A DNA stretch of 64,000 nt from JACVRW01 sp963746825 (GCA_963746825.1 CAVVCU010000008.1:1-64000), one strand, 5' to 3'; numbered from the stretch's first letter, positions 55,038 to 63,754 are shown. Notes: a model not told the origin generated them from the sequence alone. Numbers and translations are program-made.

Positions 55038-55805
55038 GTGAAGGAACAGGTCTACAAGGACCCTCGGCCCGCAGAGCATTTCGAGCGCTTCCACCGGCGC
55101 ACGCGCACCAAGCGGCCGAACTGGATGTACGAGGTCGTGCGCATGGTGCTCACGCCGTATCTCTTCCTGCTCTACCGGGCCCGCTGCATCGACTCCGACA
55201 ACATCCCCGCCGACGGCCCGGCGATCATCGCGCCGAACCACTTCTCCTACATCGACCACTTCTTCGTGGCCGTCTACCTGCGCCGCAAGGTGCACTTCAT
55301 GGCCAAGTCGCAGCTCTTCAACATGCCGATGGAGCTGATCTACAACAATGGCGGGGTGTTCCCGGTGCGCCGTGGCCACCAGGACGAGGAGGCCTTCACC
55401 ACCGCTCACGCGATCCTCGAGCGCGGCGGCATCATCGTGATGTACGCCGAGGCCGGGCGCTCGCGCACGGGAGAGCTGGGCAAGCCGCGCCACGGCGTCG
55501 GGCGCCTCGCGCTCGAGTCGGGCGCGCCGGTGCTCCCCACGGCGATCGCCGGCACCGAGCGGGTGCGCAACTGGAAGCGGCTGCAGTTCCCCAAGGTCAC
55601 GGTTCAGTTCGGCGAGCCGCTGCGCTTCGAGGCGGTCGAGGAGCCCACCCGCGAGCAGGCCCAGGCGGCCTCGGAGGTCATCTTCGACCGGGTCAAGGTG
55701 ATCCACGGGCGGCTGCGCACGGAGGGCCGCAAGGGCGCTGTGCGCGCGGCCCGGGAGGCGCGCCGCCAGGAGCGCGCGCCGGGCGCGGGCCAGCTGCAGC
55801 AGTAG
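55038..55805 (+). CDS. 1-acylglycerol-3-phosphate acyltransferase (PlsC type)
   Basis: This is a 255-residue membrane-associated acyltransferase that makes phosphatidic acid. H68-x4-D73 in 'APNHFSYIDHFFVAVYLRRK' is the catalytic motif, 'NNGGVFPVRRGHQDEEAF' and 'GGIIVMYAEAGRSRTGELG' (with the E-G-x-R-S-like block) bind glycerol phosphate, and 'GAPVLPTAIAGTERV' is the fourth block. The start is GTG at 55038. The C-terminal 30 residues are basic and might bind the membrane. Confidence 0.88.
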   Translation: MKEQVYKDPRPAEHFERFHRRTRTKRPNWMYEVVRMVLTPYLFLLYRARCIDSDNIPADGPAIIAPNHFSYIDHFFVAVYLRRKVHFMAKSQLFNMPMELIYNNGGVFPVRRGHQDEEAFTTAHAILERGGIIVMYAEAGRSRTGELGKPRHGVGRLALESGAPVLPTAIAGTERVRNWKRLQFPKVTVQFGEPLRFEAVEEPTREQAQAASEVIFDRVKVIHGRLRTEGRKGAVRAAREARRQERAPGAGQLQQ

Positions 55806-55826
55806 GGCCCTGCCACCCTTGCCCGG

Positions 55827-57227
55827 GTGCGCGGCCTCTTCCTCCTCGTGCTCCTCGCGGCACTCGCCGCCGGCGCGGCGCTCGTCCTGCTGAGCCGCGA
55901 CGACGAGCCTCCCGCCTACGGGCCGGTGACCATCGATCCCGGCGAGCCGGACCCCTTCGCGTGGGATGGCGGGCGCGAGCAGGAGTTCGTCGAGCGCGCA
56001 GCGGCCGGCCACAGCCACGTGCTCTACGAGAAGAGCCCCGGTGGCGTCGAGGCGAGCGCGCGGCGCGTCGAGCGCTGGCGAGAACAGATCGAGGCGGTTT
56101 CCGAGGAGGCCGGCGTCGACGCCGACGTGCTCGAGGCGATGGTGTTCCTCGAGAGCGCGGGCTACCCGGACGCGCGGGCGAGCGACGATCTCGAGGGCGC
56201 GGTCGGGCTCACGCAGATCCTGGCCGAGACGGCCACGAGCTTCCTCGGCATGCGGGTCGACCTGGAGGCCAGCGAGCGGCTGACGCGGCAGATCCGCCGG
56301 CGCGGCCCGCTCCCGCGGCTGCTGGCGCGGCGGCGCGAGGTCGACGAGCGCTTCGATCCCGGGAAGTCGCTGCAGGCGGCCGGGCGCTACCTCGCGGATT
56401 CCCTGGGGCGTTTCGAGCGCGAGGACCTGGCCGTGGCGTCCTACCACATGGGCATCGGCAATCTCGAGAGCGTGCTCGCCGCCTACGGCGACCGCGACGC
56501 AAGCTGGGCGCAGGTGTACTTCGACGCCACGCCGCGCAGCCACCCGCGCACCTACGAGATCGTCTCGGGGTTTGGCGACGACTCCGCCACCTACCTGTGG
56601 CGCGTGTACGCCGCGCGCGAGATCATGCGCCTCTACCGCGAGGACAGGGCAGAGCTGCGGCGCCTGAACGCCCTGCACTCGGCCAAGGCGTCGGCGGAGG
56701 AGGTGCTGCACCCGCGTTCCGAGACCGAGATCTTCGAGACCCCGGAGGAGCTCGACGAGGGCTATCTCGGTGGCGAGCTGCGGCCCTTCGCCGGGATCCC
56801 CGGACTGCGCGCGGACCCGCAGATGGGCGAGCTGGCGCGCCGCCTCGACTCCGAGCGGCGGCTGTTCCGGGGCCTTCGCCCCGAGGCCTACGCGCTGGCC
56901 GCGTATCTGTCGGCCGGCGTGCGCGACGTGGCCGGCACCAGGGCGGGGCTGATCGCCACCAGCACGGTGCGCGACCTCACCTACCAGCGCCTGCTGACCC
57001 GGCGCAACGCCTATGCGACGCGCGAGTACTCGTTGCACACCACCGGCTTCGCGATCGACATCCGCCGCAAGTACGCGAGCCGCTCCCAGGCCGTGGCCTT
57101 CGAGTACATGCTCGACCGCCTGCAGTCGCTCAACCTGATCGCGTGGGTGCGCGAGCCGGGCGCCATCCACCTCACCGCCTCGAGCGAGGCGGCCGAGCTG
57201 CTCACGCTGCTCGACGAGGATCAGTAG
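55827..57227 (+). CDS. Exported transglycosylase SLT-domain protein with C-terminal peptidase-like domain
   Basis: This is a 466-residue exported protein anchored by an N-terminal span (LFLLVLLAALAAGAALVLLS). The lysozyme-like SLT domain has the catalytic glutamate in 'LEAMVFLESAGYPDARASDD' followed by 'GAVGLTQILAETATSFLGM' and 'AVASYHMGIGNLESVLAAYG', as in lytic transglycosylases. The C-terminal third ('TYQRLLTRRNAYATREYSLH…TTGFAIDIRRKYASRSQAVA') has H and D spaced as in VanY/DUF5715-type carboxypeptidases. It would cut glycan strands and perhaps peptides. The start is GTG. Confidence 0.78.
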   Translation: MRGLFLLVLLAALAAGAALVLLSRDDEPPAYGPVTIDPGEPDPFAWDGGREQEFVERAAAGHSHVLYEKSPGGVEASARRVERWREQIEAVSEEAGVDADVLEAMVFLESAGYPDARASDDLEGAVGLTQILAETATSFLGMRVDLEASERLTRQIRRRGPLPRLLARRREVDERFDPGKSLQAAGRYLADSLGRFEREDLAVASYHMGIGNLESVLAAYGDRDASWAQVYFDATPRSHPRTYEIVSGFGDDSATYLWRVYAAREIMRLYREDRAELRRLNALHSAKASAEEVLHPRSETEIFETPEELDEGYLGGELRPFAGIPGLRADPQMGELARRLDSERRLFRGLRPEAYALAAYLSAGVRDVAGTRAGLIATSTVRDLTYQRLLTRRNAYATREYSLHTTGFAIDIRRKYASRSQAVAFEYMLDRLQSLNLIAWVREPGAIHLTASSEAAELLTLLDEDQ

Positions 57228-58168
57228 ACCGGGTCGAGCTTCTGCCACGCCTCCCAGTCGTGGCCGGGGATGATCAGGGCGCCGGGGGTTTCCGTGGCGT
57301 ACTGGCGGATCTCGCGCAGCGAGCGGCGGAAGAGGTGCTCGTCCTCGGTGCGGTGGGGAAGGTGGGTGTCCTCGAGGGTGCGGCGCAGGTACATCGCGTC
57401 GCCGGCCACGAGCACCTCGCCGCGGGCGGTGCGCAGGACCACCGACATGTGGCCGAGCGAGTGTCCCGGGGTGTAGACCGCTCGCACCGAGCCGTCGCCG
57501 AAGAGGTCGAAGGAGCGCGCGAAGCCGGCGAAGGATTCCAAGATGGGAGTCGCTCCGGTGCGGGCAGAGCCCGCCCCCTCGCGCACGGCGGCCCCTCCAA
57601 AGTCGAGCAGCCGGTAGTCGAAGGCGTGGTCGAACTGGCGGGTGACGTAGCCGTGGGTCGGGCCCTGGCTGGTGGCCGCCTCCCACTCGGCCCGGCTGAC
57701 CACGAACGTGGCCTGCGGGAACTCGGAGATGCCGCTGGCGTGGTCGACGTGCAGGTGGGTCATCACCACCGTCTTGACCGCGGAGGGCTCGAGGCCGCGC
57801 TCGCGCAGTTGGGCCGGCACCGCCTGGCTTCCCTCCATCTGCAGGTCGCGGAAGGCCATGACCGTCACGCGGCCGAAGTTCTCCCGCGGCTTGACCGCCA
57901 CCGAGGAGTGAAGGCCGCTGTCGATGAGCGCCAGGCCGGCTGCGGGATGCTCGACGAGGAAGGCGGGGATGGGGATCGGGGTGAACCCTTCCGGGCCGAC
58001 GCCGAGGCCGAGGGCCCGCCGCCAGGCCAGGCGGCCGGGCTCGCTGAGCAGCGCGGCGGTGGGGTAGGACGCGCGGCCGGTGAGCAGCGGGTGGAGCTTG
58101 ACGACCGCGCCCTGTTTGCCGCCCGGCAGGGGCAGCTCGGCGGGGCGTGGCTCGGCCGCGGCGGTCAT
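57221..58168 (-). CDS. MBL-fold hydrolase, N-acyl homoserine lactonase-like
   Basis: This is a 315-residue metallo-beta-lactamase-fold protein. Dinuclear zinc motif H-L-H-V-D-H in 'VVMTHLHVDHASGISEFPQA', the later His in 'YTPGHSLGHMSVVLRTARGE' and the Asp in 'VLVAGDAMYLRRTLE' are present, and 'LIIPGHDWEAW' ends the site. The 'ALIDSGLHSSVAV' block fits the AttM/AiiA-like lactonase group. I start at the ATG at 58168 (MTAAAEP); an in-frame ATG at 58195 exists. It overlaps the transglycosylase stop by 7 bases, convergent. Lactonase activity is plausible, not proven. Confidence 0.82.
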   Translation of the reverse strand: MTAAAEPRPAELPLPGGKQGAVVKLHPLLTGRASYPTAALLSEPGRLAWRRALGLGVGPEGFTPIPIPAFLVEHPAAGLALIDSGLHSSVAVKPRENFGRVTVMAFRDLQMEGSQAVPAQLRERGLEPSAVKTVVMTHLHVDHASGISEFPQATFVVSRAEWEAATSQGPTHGYVTRQFDHAFDYRLLDFGGAAVREGAGSARTGATPILESFAGFARSFDLFGDGSVRAVYTPGHSLGHMSVVLRTARGEVLVAGDAMYLRRTLEDTHLPHRTEDEHLFRRSLREIRQYATETPGALIIPGHDWEAWQKLDPVY

Positions 58169-58226
58169 GCGCGCGAGACGATAACCGCCCCCCACCGCGA
58201 CTCAGGACCGGCGGTAGGGTGCGCCC

Positions 58227-59066
58227 ATGCCGTCGCGGCTCTTCCTCCCGGGCCTGCTCGAGGGGCAGGTGGCGATCGTCAGCGGCGGTGGATCGGGCCT
58301 CGGCCGGGCCGCGGCCATCGAGCTGGCCGCGCTTGGCGCCCGGGTGGTGGTGTGCGGCCGGCGCGAGGAGCCGCTTGGGGAGACCGCCGCGCTGGCCGAC
58401 GGCGATCGCGTGGACACGACCGTGTGCGACATCCGCGAGGAGGAGCAGGTCGACGCGCTGGTCGACGGCGTGCTCGAGCGCCACGGCCGCATCGACCTGC
58501 TGGTGAACAACGCCGGGGGCCAGTTCCTCACGCCGGCCGAGGACATCACGGCCAAGGGCTTTCGCACCGTCATGCGCCTCAACGCGGAGGGCACGTGGCT
58601 GATGACCCACGCGGTGGCCACGCGGGCGATGATGCCCGCGCCCGACGGCTCCCCGCGCGGCGGCAAGATCGTCAACGTCACGCTGTCGCCCCACCATGGG
58701 CTGCCCGGGATGGCCCACTCGTCGGCTGCCCGGGCCGCGGTCGAGAACCTCACGCGCGTGCTCTCCATCGAGTGGGCGCGCTTCGGGATCCGCCTGACCG
58801 CCGTGGCCGCGGGGCACTTCGCCACCGAGACGCTCAGGACCAAGTACCCCAAGCCGGTGGTCGACGCGGTGGCGGGCACCGTGCCCCTGGGCCGCCTCGG
58901 CACCGAGGAGGAGTTCGCGTGGCTGGTGGCCTTCCTCGCCAGCCCGGGCGGGGACTACTTCTCGGGGGCGATCCTCACCCTCGATGGCGCGCGCGACAAC
59001 TGGTTCGGCGCCTGGCCGCCGGGTGGTGGCGCTCCGCCGGCCGAGGAGCGCAGGCCCAGGCCGTGA
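58227..59066 (+). CDS. SDR-family oxidoreductase (enoyl-CoA reductase/citronellol-dehydrogenase-like)
   Basis: This is a 279-residue SDR fold: 'VAIVSGGGSGLGRAAAIELA' binds the cofactor and 'DLLVNNAGGQFLTPAEDITA' is the usual NNAG. The catalytic Y-x-x-x-K is missing; the aligned place reads 'GLPGMAHSSAARAAVENLTR', a form known in peroxisomal 2,4-dienoyl-CoA and trans-2-enoyl-CoA reductase-like SDRs and in citronellol catabolism (AtuB/AtuG). It is coupled to the GNAT gene (GTGA). The substrate is probably an acyl-CoA or isoprenoid alcohol. Confidence 0.82.
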   Translation: MPSRLFLPGLLEGQVAIVSGGGSGLGRAAAIELAALGARVVVCGRREEPLGETAALADGDRVDTTVCDIREEEQVDALVDGVLERHGRIDLLVNNAGGQFLTPAEDITAKGFRTVMRLNAEGTWLMTHAVATRAMMPAPDGSPRGGKIVNVTLSPHHGLPGMAHSSAARAAVENLTRVLSIEWARFGIRLTAVAAGHFATETLRTKYPKPVVDAVAGTVPLGRLGTEEEFAWLVAFLASPGGDYFSGAILTLDGARDNWFGAWPPGGGAPPAEERRPRP

Positions 59067-59587
59067 AGGTGCCCGAGGTGCGCACCGAGCGGCTGCTGCT
59101 GCGGGGGTGGGGCGAGGACGACCTCGACGGGCTCGCCTCGATCTACGGCGACGCCGAGACCGTCCGCTGGGTGGGCTCCCCGGAGGGCAAGGACCGCGAG
59201 GAGACCTGGCGCCACATGGCCTACCTGGTCGGGCACTGGGAGCTGCGTGGCTTCGGGCTGTGGGCGGTGCAGGAGCTCGCCACCGGTGCTCTCGTCGGCC
59301 AGATCGGGCTTCTCTTTCCCGAGGGGTGGCCCGGCCTGGAGGTGGGCTGGGTGGTGGCCCGGCCCCACTGGGGCAAGGGCTACGCGCCCGAGGCCGGGCG
59401 GGCCTCGATGAAGTGGGCCCGCGAGGAGCTGGGCGCCGGCCATCTGATCAGCCTGATCGCCGACGACAACGAGCGCTCGGCCCGGGTGGCGCGGAAACTC
59501 GGCATGGAGGTGGAGGGGCGGGCGACGATCCTCGGCGAGTACGACGTGCGCGTGTTCGGCCGCGAGCTGGGTAGGGAGTCAGGATGA
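59063..59587 (+). CDS. GNAT-family N-acetyltransferase (RimJ/RimL-like)
   Basis: This is a 174-residue acetyltransferase of the type that acts on protein N-termini or small amines: 'VRTERLLLRGWGEDDLDGLA' starts the domain, 'GALVGQIGLLFPEGWPGLEV' is the beta hairpin, 'GWVVARPHWGKGYAPEAGRA' the acetyl-CoA motif (R/Q-x-x-G-x-G/A region), and 'ADDNERSARVARKLGMEVEG' closes it. The GTG start overlaps the SDR stop and its stop overlaps the next ATG, so the three genes are coupled. Confidence 0.88.
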   Translation: MKVPEVRTERLLLRGWGEDDLDGLASIYGDAETVRWVGSPEGKDREETWRHMAYLVGHWELRGFGLWAVQELATGALVGQIGLLFPEGWPGLEVGWVVARPHWGKGYAPEAGRASMKWAREELGAGHLISLIADDNERSARVARKLGMEVEGRATILGEYDVRVFGRELGRESG

Positions 59588-59979
59588 CCGAGACCGAACG
59601 CGATCCCGTGCCCGATCCGACGGACCTACCCGAGGGCAGCGCCGAGGAGAACCCCAACCGCGAGCGTTCGAGCATGGACTACGAGCTCGAGCCCTCGGAG
59701 GACGCGCTGGAGCGGCGCGCCGAGAACGAGGCCGCCGCCGAGGCCGGCTCCATCGGCGGGCCGGCGCCCGACTACGCCGGGCCCGAGGAGGACCGTGCCC
59801 TCGAGGAGGGCGGCGAGGGGGTGGCCGAGGGCTTCGAGGAGTCCGAGCGCGCGCTGATCGACTCGGCCGAGCACGGCGACGCCGGCTTTGTCCCGGAGCC
59901 CGCCGAGCCGGAGGCCGAGTCGGACCTGTCGACCGCCGAGTACGGCGAGGCCGACCAGGAGCAGCCGGCCGACCAGTAG
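59584..59979 (+). CDS. Acidic disordered protein, DUF5709-like
   Basis: This is a 131-residue protein in which Glu and Asp make up over a quarter of residues, with 'SSMDYELEPSEDALERRAEN' and 'GPEEDRALEEGGEGVAEGFE' and no predicted fold. The 'SMDYELEPSEDALE' stretch and general style match the actinobacterial DUF5709 family as I remember it. No function is known. The ATG overlaps the GNAT stop. Confidence 0.7.
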   Translation: MTETERDPVPDPTDLPEGSAEENPNRERSSMDYELEPSEDALERRAENEAAAEAGSIGGPAPDYAGPEEDRALEEGGEGVAEGFEESERALIDSAEHGDAGFVPEPAEPEAESDLSTAEYGEADQEQPADQ

Positions 59980-59985
59980 GGCGCC

Positions 59986-60414
59986 TCAGCGCTGGAACAG
60001 CGTGGAGAGCACGACCTCGGTGACCGTGCGGCTGATGCCCTCCGTGGCCCGGATGCGCTCGAGCGCGGATTCGAGGTCCTGGGTGTCCTCGGCCATCACG
60101 TGCAACAGCGCGCTGGCCTCGCCCGCCACGGTGTGGGCCGAGACCACGCCCGCCTCGCCCTCGACGGCCTGCTTGATCGCCTCGCCCGGCATGTGGCCCT
60201 CGCAGTAGAGGTCGACGAAGGCCTCGGCATGCCACCCGTAGGCGCGTGGATCGACCACTGCGGTGTAGCCCAGGATCACGCCGTCGCGCTCGAGGCGGTC
60301 GACCCGGCGCTTGACGGCCGGCGCGGTGAGATGCACGGCTTCGCCTATGTCCTTGAACGAGCGGCGGGCGTTTTCGCGGAGCAGCGCAACGATTCTGCGG
60401 TCAGTGGCGTCCAT
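59986..60414 (-). CDS. Lrp/AsnC-family transcriptional regulator
   Basis: This is a 142-residue regulator with an N-terminal helix-turn-helix ('MDATDRRIVALLRENARRSF', then 'DIGEAVHLTAPAVKRRVDRL') and a C-terminal RAM domain for ligand binding and octamer assembly ('SALLHVMAEDTQDLESALER', 'GISRTVTEVVLSTLFQR'). It is divergent from hppD across a 96-base gap that has an inverted repeat. Family members in this position sense amino acids, so aromatic amino acids or their keto acids are the likely effector for tyrosine breakdown. Confidence 0.9.
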   Translation of the reverse strand: MDATDRRIVALLRENARRSFKDIGEAVHLTAPAVKRRVDRLERDGVILGYTAVVDPRAYGWHAEAFVDLYCEGHMPGEAIKQAVEGEAGVVSAHTVAGEASALLHVMAEDTQDLESALERIRATEGISRTVTEVVLSTLFQR

Positions 60415-60425
60415 TTGGAGCAGAA

Positions 60426-60445
60426 TTGTCGCATTCCTGCAACAA
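60426..60445. promoter_or_regulatory. Candidate operator of the Lrp/AsnC regulator
   Basis: TTGTCGCA-TTCC-TGCAACAA is a 20-base dyad with 7 of 8 arm positions paired, 11 bases from the regulator start and 65 bases before hppD. Size and symmetry fit Lrp/AsnC sites, suggesting autoregulation and control of the tyrosine operon. Confidence 0.5.
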
Positions 60446-60510
60446 ACAGGTGTTGATCCGGGCCTGAAAAGGCTCCATCATTTACCGAAGAACAGCGAAA
60501 GAGGAGCTCC

Positions 60511-61653
60511 ATGGCCACGCAGCAGCTCGCGCCCGGCGCGATCGCTCATCCCGTCCACGAGAACGACCGCATGCCCGTGCACGGCATCGACCACGTCGAG
60601 TTCTACGTGGGCAACGCCGCCCAGGCCGCCTTCTACCTCACCCGCGCGTTCGGCTTCACGGAGACCGCCTACTCCGGGCTCGAGACCGGCCACCGCGAAC
60701 GACGCTCCCACGTGCTCGAGCAGGGCCGGATCCGGCTCGTGCTCACCGGAACCCTGGCGGGCTCCGACGAGATCGCCGACCATCACGCCCGCCACGGCGA
60801 CGGCGTGCACAAGATCGCTCTGAGCGTTCCCGACGCGGCCGCCGCGTACGAGCACGCGGTCGCCCACGGCGCGGAGGGCGTCGACGCCCCGTACTGGATC
60901 GAGGACGAGCACGGGCGCGTGCAGCTCTCCTCGATCGCCACCTACGGCGACACGCTGCACCTCTTCGTCCAGCGCGACGGATACGCGGGCGCGTTCCTGC
61001 CCGGCTACGAGCAGCGCGACGAGGCGTCACGGGATCCCGACTCCATGCTGCTCATGGCGGTCGACCACATCGTGGGCAACGTGGAGCTCGGCCACATGCA
61101 GGAGTGGGTGAGCTACTACGAGCGCGTGTTCGGCATGACGGAGATGATCCATTTCTCCGAGGAGGCGATCTCCACCGAGTACTCGGCGCTGATGTCGAAG
61201 GTGGTCACCGACGGCACGGGGCGGCTCAAGTTCCCGATCAACGAGCCGGCGGAGGGCAAGCGCAAGTCCCAGATCGACGAGTACATCGACTTCTACAAGG
61301 GAGCGGGCGCCCAGCACATCGCGATGGCCACGCGCGACATCGTGCGCTGCGTGGGCGAGCTGCGCGAGCGCGGCGTTGAGTTCCTCGCCATCCCGGAGGA
61401 GTACTACGACGAGGTGCCGGCGCGGATCGGCGAGATCGACGAGGACGTGGCCGACCTTCGCCGCCTGGGCATCCTGGTCGACCGCGACGACGAGGGCTAC
61501 CTGCTGCAGATCTTCACCAAGCCGATCGGCGACCGCCCGACGGTCTTCTTCGAGATCATCGAGCGCCACGGCGCACGGGGCTTCGGCGAAGGCAACTTCA
61601 AGGCCCTGTTCGAGGCCATCGAGCGCGAGCAGGACAGGCGGGGGAACCTCTGA
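60511..61653 (+). CDS. hppD: 4-hydroxyphenylpyruvate dioxygenase
   Basis: This is a 380-residue Fe(II) dioxygenase that turns 4-hydroxyphenylpyruvate into homogentisate. Two VOC-type halves are visible ('IDHVEFYVGNAAQAAFYLTR' and 'VDHIVGNVELGHMQEWVSYY'), with iron ligands His in the second VDHIVGNV, His in 'GAGAQHIAMATRDIVRCVGE' and Glu in 'TVFFEIIERHGARGFGEGNF'. These are full-length signatures. The ATG has GAGGAG before it. It overlaps the hmgA start (TGATG). Control by the divergent AsnC-type regulator is likely. Confidence 0.95.
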   Translation: MATQQLAPGAIAHPVHENDRMPVHGIDHVEFYVGNAAQAAFYLTRAFGFTETAYSGLETGHRERRSHVLEQGRIRLVLTGTLAGSDEIADHHARHGDGVHKIALSVPDAAAAYEHAVAHGAEGVDAPYWIEDEHGRVQLSSIATYGDTLHLFVQRDGYAGAFLPGYEQRDEASRDPDSMLLMAVDHIVGNVELGHMQEWVSYYERVFGMTEMIHFSEEAISTEYSALMSKVVTDGTGRLKFPINEPAEGKRKSQIDEYIDFYKGAGAQHIAMATRDIVRCVGELRERGVEFLAIPEEYYDEVPARIGEIDEDVADLRRLGILVDRDDEGYLLQIFTKPIGDRPTVFFEIIERHGARGFGEGNFKALFEAIEREQDRRGNL

Positions 61654-62839
61654 TGCGCTACGCGACGCTGGGTGACATACCGGGCAAGCGCCACGTACAG
61701 GTGCGCCGCAATGGCGGCGGCTCGCCGCTGCTGGTCGAGGAGGTCATGGGCTACGAGGGCTTCTCGGGCAACGAGTCGATCCTCCTGCACCTCCAGTCGC
61801 CCTGCCGCCTCGACGCCGTCGGCGCCTTCACGCCCATCGAGCGCGAGGAGTGGGTGCCGGAGGCCCACGTCCATCGCCTCGCCGACGCCAACCCGGTCGA
61901 GGCCGGGGGCGATCCGGTCGGCGGCCGGCGGCTGCTCATGTGGAACGGGGATATCGAGGTCTCGATCGCCAAGCCCACCGAGCCGCTCGAGGGCTTCTAC
62001 CGAAACGGCGAGGGCGACGAGGTGATCTACGTCCACCGCGGCCGCGGCGTCCTGCGCACGGTGTTCGGGCGCGTTCCCTTCCGCGAGCGCGACTACGTCG
62101 TGATTCCCCGTGGCACCACGCACAGCTTCGAGTTGCCCGAGGGAGAGGAGCAGTTCTGGGTCTGCTTTCACACCCCGGGCGAGATCGAGACCCCCAACCG
62201 CTACCGCAACCGCTACGGCCAGCTGCTCGAGCACGCACCGTTCTCGCAGCGCGACTTCCACGGGCCGGCCGAGCTCGAGACCTACGACGAGGCGGGCGAG
62301 TTCCCGGTGTCACGGTGCGCGTTCGCGACGGCTACCAGGAGTACGTGCTCGACCGCCACCCCTTCGACGTCGTGGGCTGGGACGGGTACGTGTTCCCCTA
62401 CACCTTCAACGCCGACGACTTCGAGCCGCGCGCCGGGCGCTTCCATCTCCCGCCCCCGGCCCACCAGACCTTCCAAGGGCCGAACTTCGTCATCTGCACC
62501 TTCGCGCCGCGGATGCTCGACTGGGACCCGGAGGCGGTCACGCTGCCCTACCACCACTCGAACATCCAGTCCGAGGAGGTCATGTTCTACGCGGCGGGCG
62601 ACTACGCCGCGCGCAAGGGCGTCAACGTCGGCTGTCTGACCCTGCACCCCTCCGGGTTGCCGCACGGCCCGCAGCCGGGCGCGGTGGAGAGGGCCCTGGG
62701 CAAGACCTCCACCGACGAGCTGGCGGTGATGTGGGACACCTTCCGCCCGCTCAAGCTGGGGACTCTGTGGCAGGAGGTCGACCAGCCCGACTACGCGCTG
62801 AGCTGGAATCCGGACAAGCAGGCGGCGCCGACCGCCTGA
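61653..62839 (+). CDS. hmgA: Homogentisate 1,2-dioxygenase, one frameshift
   Basis: This cupin-fold iron dioxygenase of about 395 residues opens the homogentisate ring to maleylacetoacetate. The frame 'EVIYVHRGRGVLRTVFGRVP' and 'DYVVIPRGTTHSFELPEGEE' is continuous to about 62312, then shifts; 'VRDGYQEYVLDRHPFDVVGW' continues to 'PYHHSNIQSEEVMFYAAGDY' and 'LTLHPSGLPHGPQPGAVERA', which carry the iron histidines and glutamate. A single missing base (or two extra) explains it. It is coupled to hppD. Fumarylacetoacetase is not adjacent. Confidence 0.9.
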
Positions 62840-62860
62840 CTCTTCGCAATCGCGTCACAC

Positions 62861-63688
62861 CTAGGTGGTCATCCCCCCGAACTGCCCGCCGGTCACGTTG
62901 AGCACCTGGCCGTGGACGTAGTTGGCCCACGGGGAGCAGAGGAAGAACACGGGGCCCGCGGCCTCCTCCGGGGTGGCCGGGCGGCCCATCGGAATGATCA
63001 TCGCCGCCATCTGGCGCATCTGCTCGGGAATGCCCAGCGGGATCTCCTGGCCCTCCATCTCGATGGAGGCGCCCTCCTCCTTCGCGGCGGTCAGGCGGGT
63101 CTCGACGAAGCCGAAGGCCACGGCGTTGATGTTGACCTTGAACTGGCCCCACTCCTTGGCCAGCGTCTTGGTCAGGCCCACGACGCCGGCCTTGCCCGCG
63201 GAGTAGTTGACCTGCCCGGCGTTGCCCATGGTGCCCGAGATCGAGCTGACGTTGACGATCTTGCGAAACACCTCGCGGCCCTCGTCGCGCTCGGCCTTGG
63301 CCGGCTCACGCAGGTACGGGGCCGCGGCGCGGATCACCCGGAAGGGGACCACGGTGTGGATCTCGAGCATGGCCTGGAACTGCTCGTCACTCATCTTGTG
63401 GGCCACGCCGTCCCAGGTGTATCCGGCGTTGTTGACGATGATGTCGATCTGGCCGAACTCGTCCACGGCCTTCTGCACGAGCTGGTCGCACACCCCTGAC
63501 TGGGTGAGATCGCCGCCGAACACCGCGGTCTCGCCCGCGATCTCGGAGGCCGACTGCTCGGCCACGTCGGCGTCGAGGTCGTTGATGAGGACGCGCGCCC
63601 CGTGCTCGGCGAGCAGCTCGGCCGTGGCCCGGCCGATGCCCCGGGCCGAGCCCGTGACGATCGCCGCCTTTCCATCCAGTACTCCCAT
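62861..63688 (-). CDS. Short-chain dehydrogenase (FabG-like)
   Basis: This is a 275-residue classical SDR: 'AAIVTGSARGIGRATAELLA' for the cofactor, 'IDIIVNNAGYTWDGVAHKMS', and catalytic S and Y-S-A-G-K in 'VNVSSISGTMGNAGQVNYSA' and the following GKAG. The insertion 'EEGASIEMEGQEIPLGIPEQ' near the C-terminus and ending 'GQVLNVTGGQFGGMTT' fit 3-oxoacyl-ACP reductase or hydroxyacyl-CoA dehydrogenase relatives. It is convergent with hmgA (21 bases apart) and divergent from the partial gene at the window edge. Confidence 0.88.
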   Translation of the reverse strand: MGVLDGKAAIVTGSARGIGRATAELLAEHGARVLINDLDADVAEQSASEIAGETAVFGGDLTQSGVCDQLVQKAVDEFGQIDIIVNNAGYTWDGVAHKMSDEQFQAMLEIHTVVPFRVIRAAAPYLREPAKAERDEGREVFRKIVNVSSISGTMGNAGQVNYSAGKAGVVGLTKTLAKEWGQFKVNINAVAFGFVETRLTAAKEEGASIEMEGQEIPLGIPEQMRQMAAMIIPMGRPATPEEAAGPVFFLCSPWANYVHGQVLNVTGGQFGGMTT

Positions 63689-63705
63689 TGGGTCTCCTTG
63701 CTCGT

Positions 63706-63727
63706 TACTTGGTCAACACTCGGTCAA
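63706..63727. repeat. Tandem 11-base direct repeat in a divergent promoter
   Basis: TACTTGGTCAA is followed at once by CACTCGGTCAA (9 of 11 identical) upstream of the SDR gene; on its coding strand this reads TTGACCGAGTG-TTGACCAAGT. The two copies fall one helical turn apart, as expected for two regulator subunits side by side. One copy may double as a -35 element (TTGACC). Confidence 0.45.
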
Positions 63728-63754
63728 AGGTGCGCTATTCCACCAGAACCGGGT

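Noticed and set aside
54864..58817. A 1317-residue minus-strand frame
   Set aside because: It is an open shadow of the acyltransferase, transglycosylase and SDR genes; low-complexity His/Arg/Leu composition and no domains.
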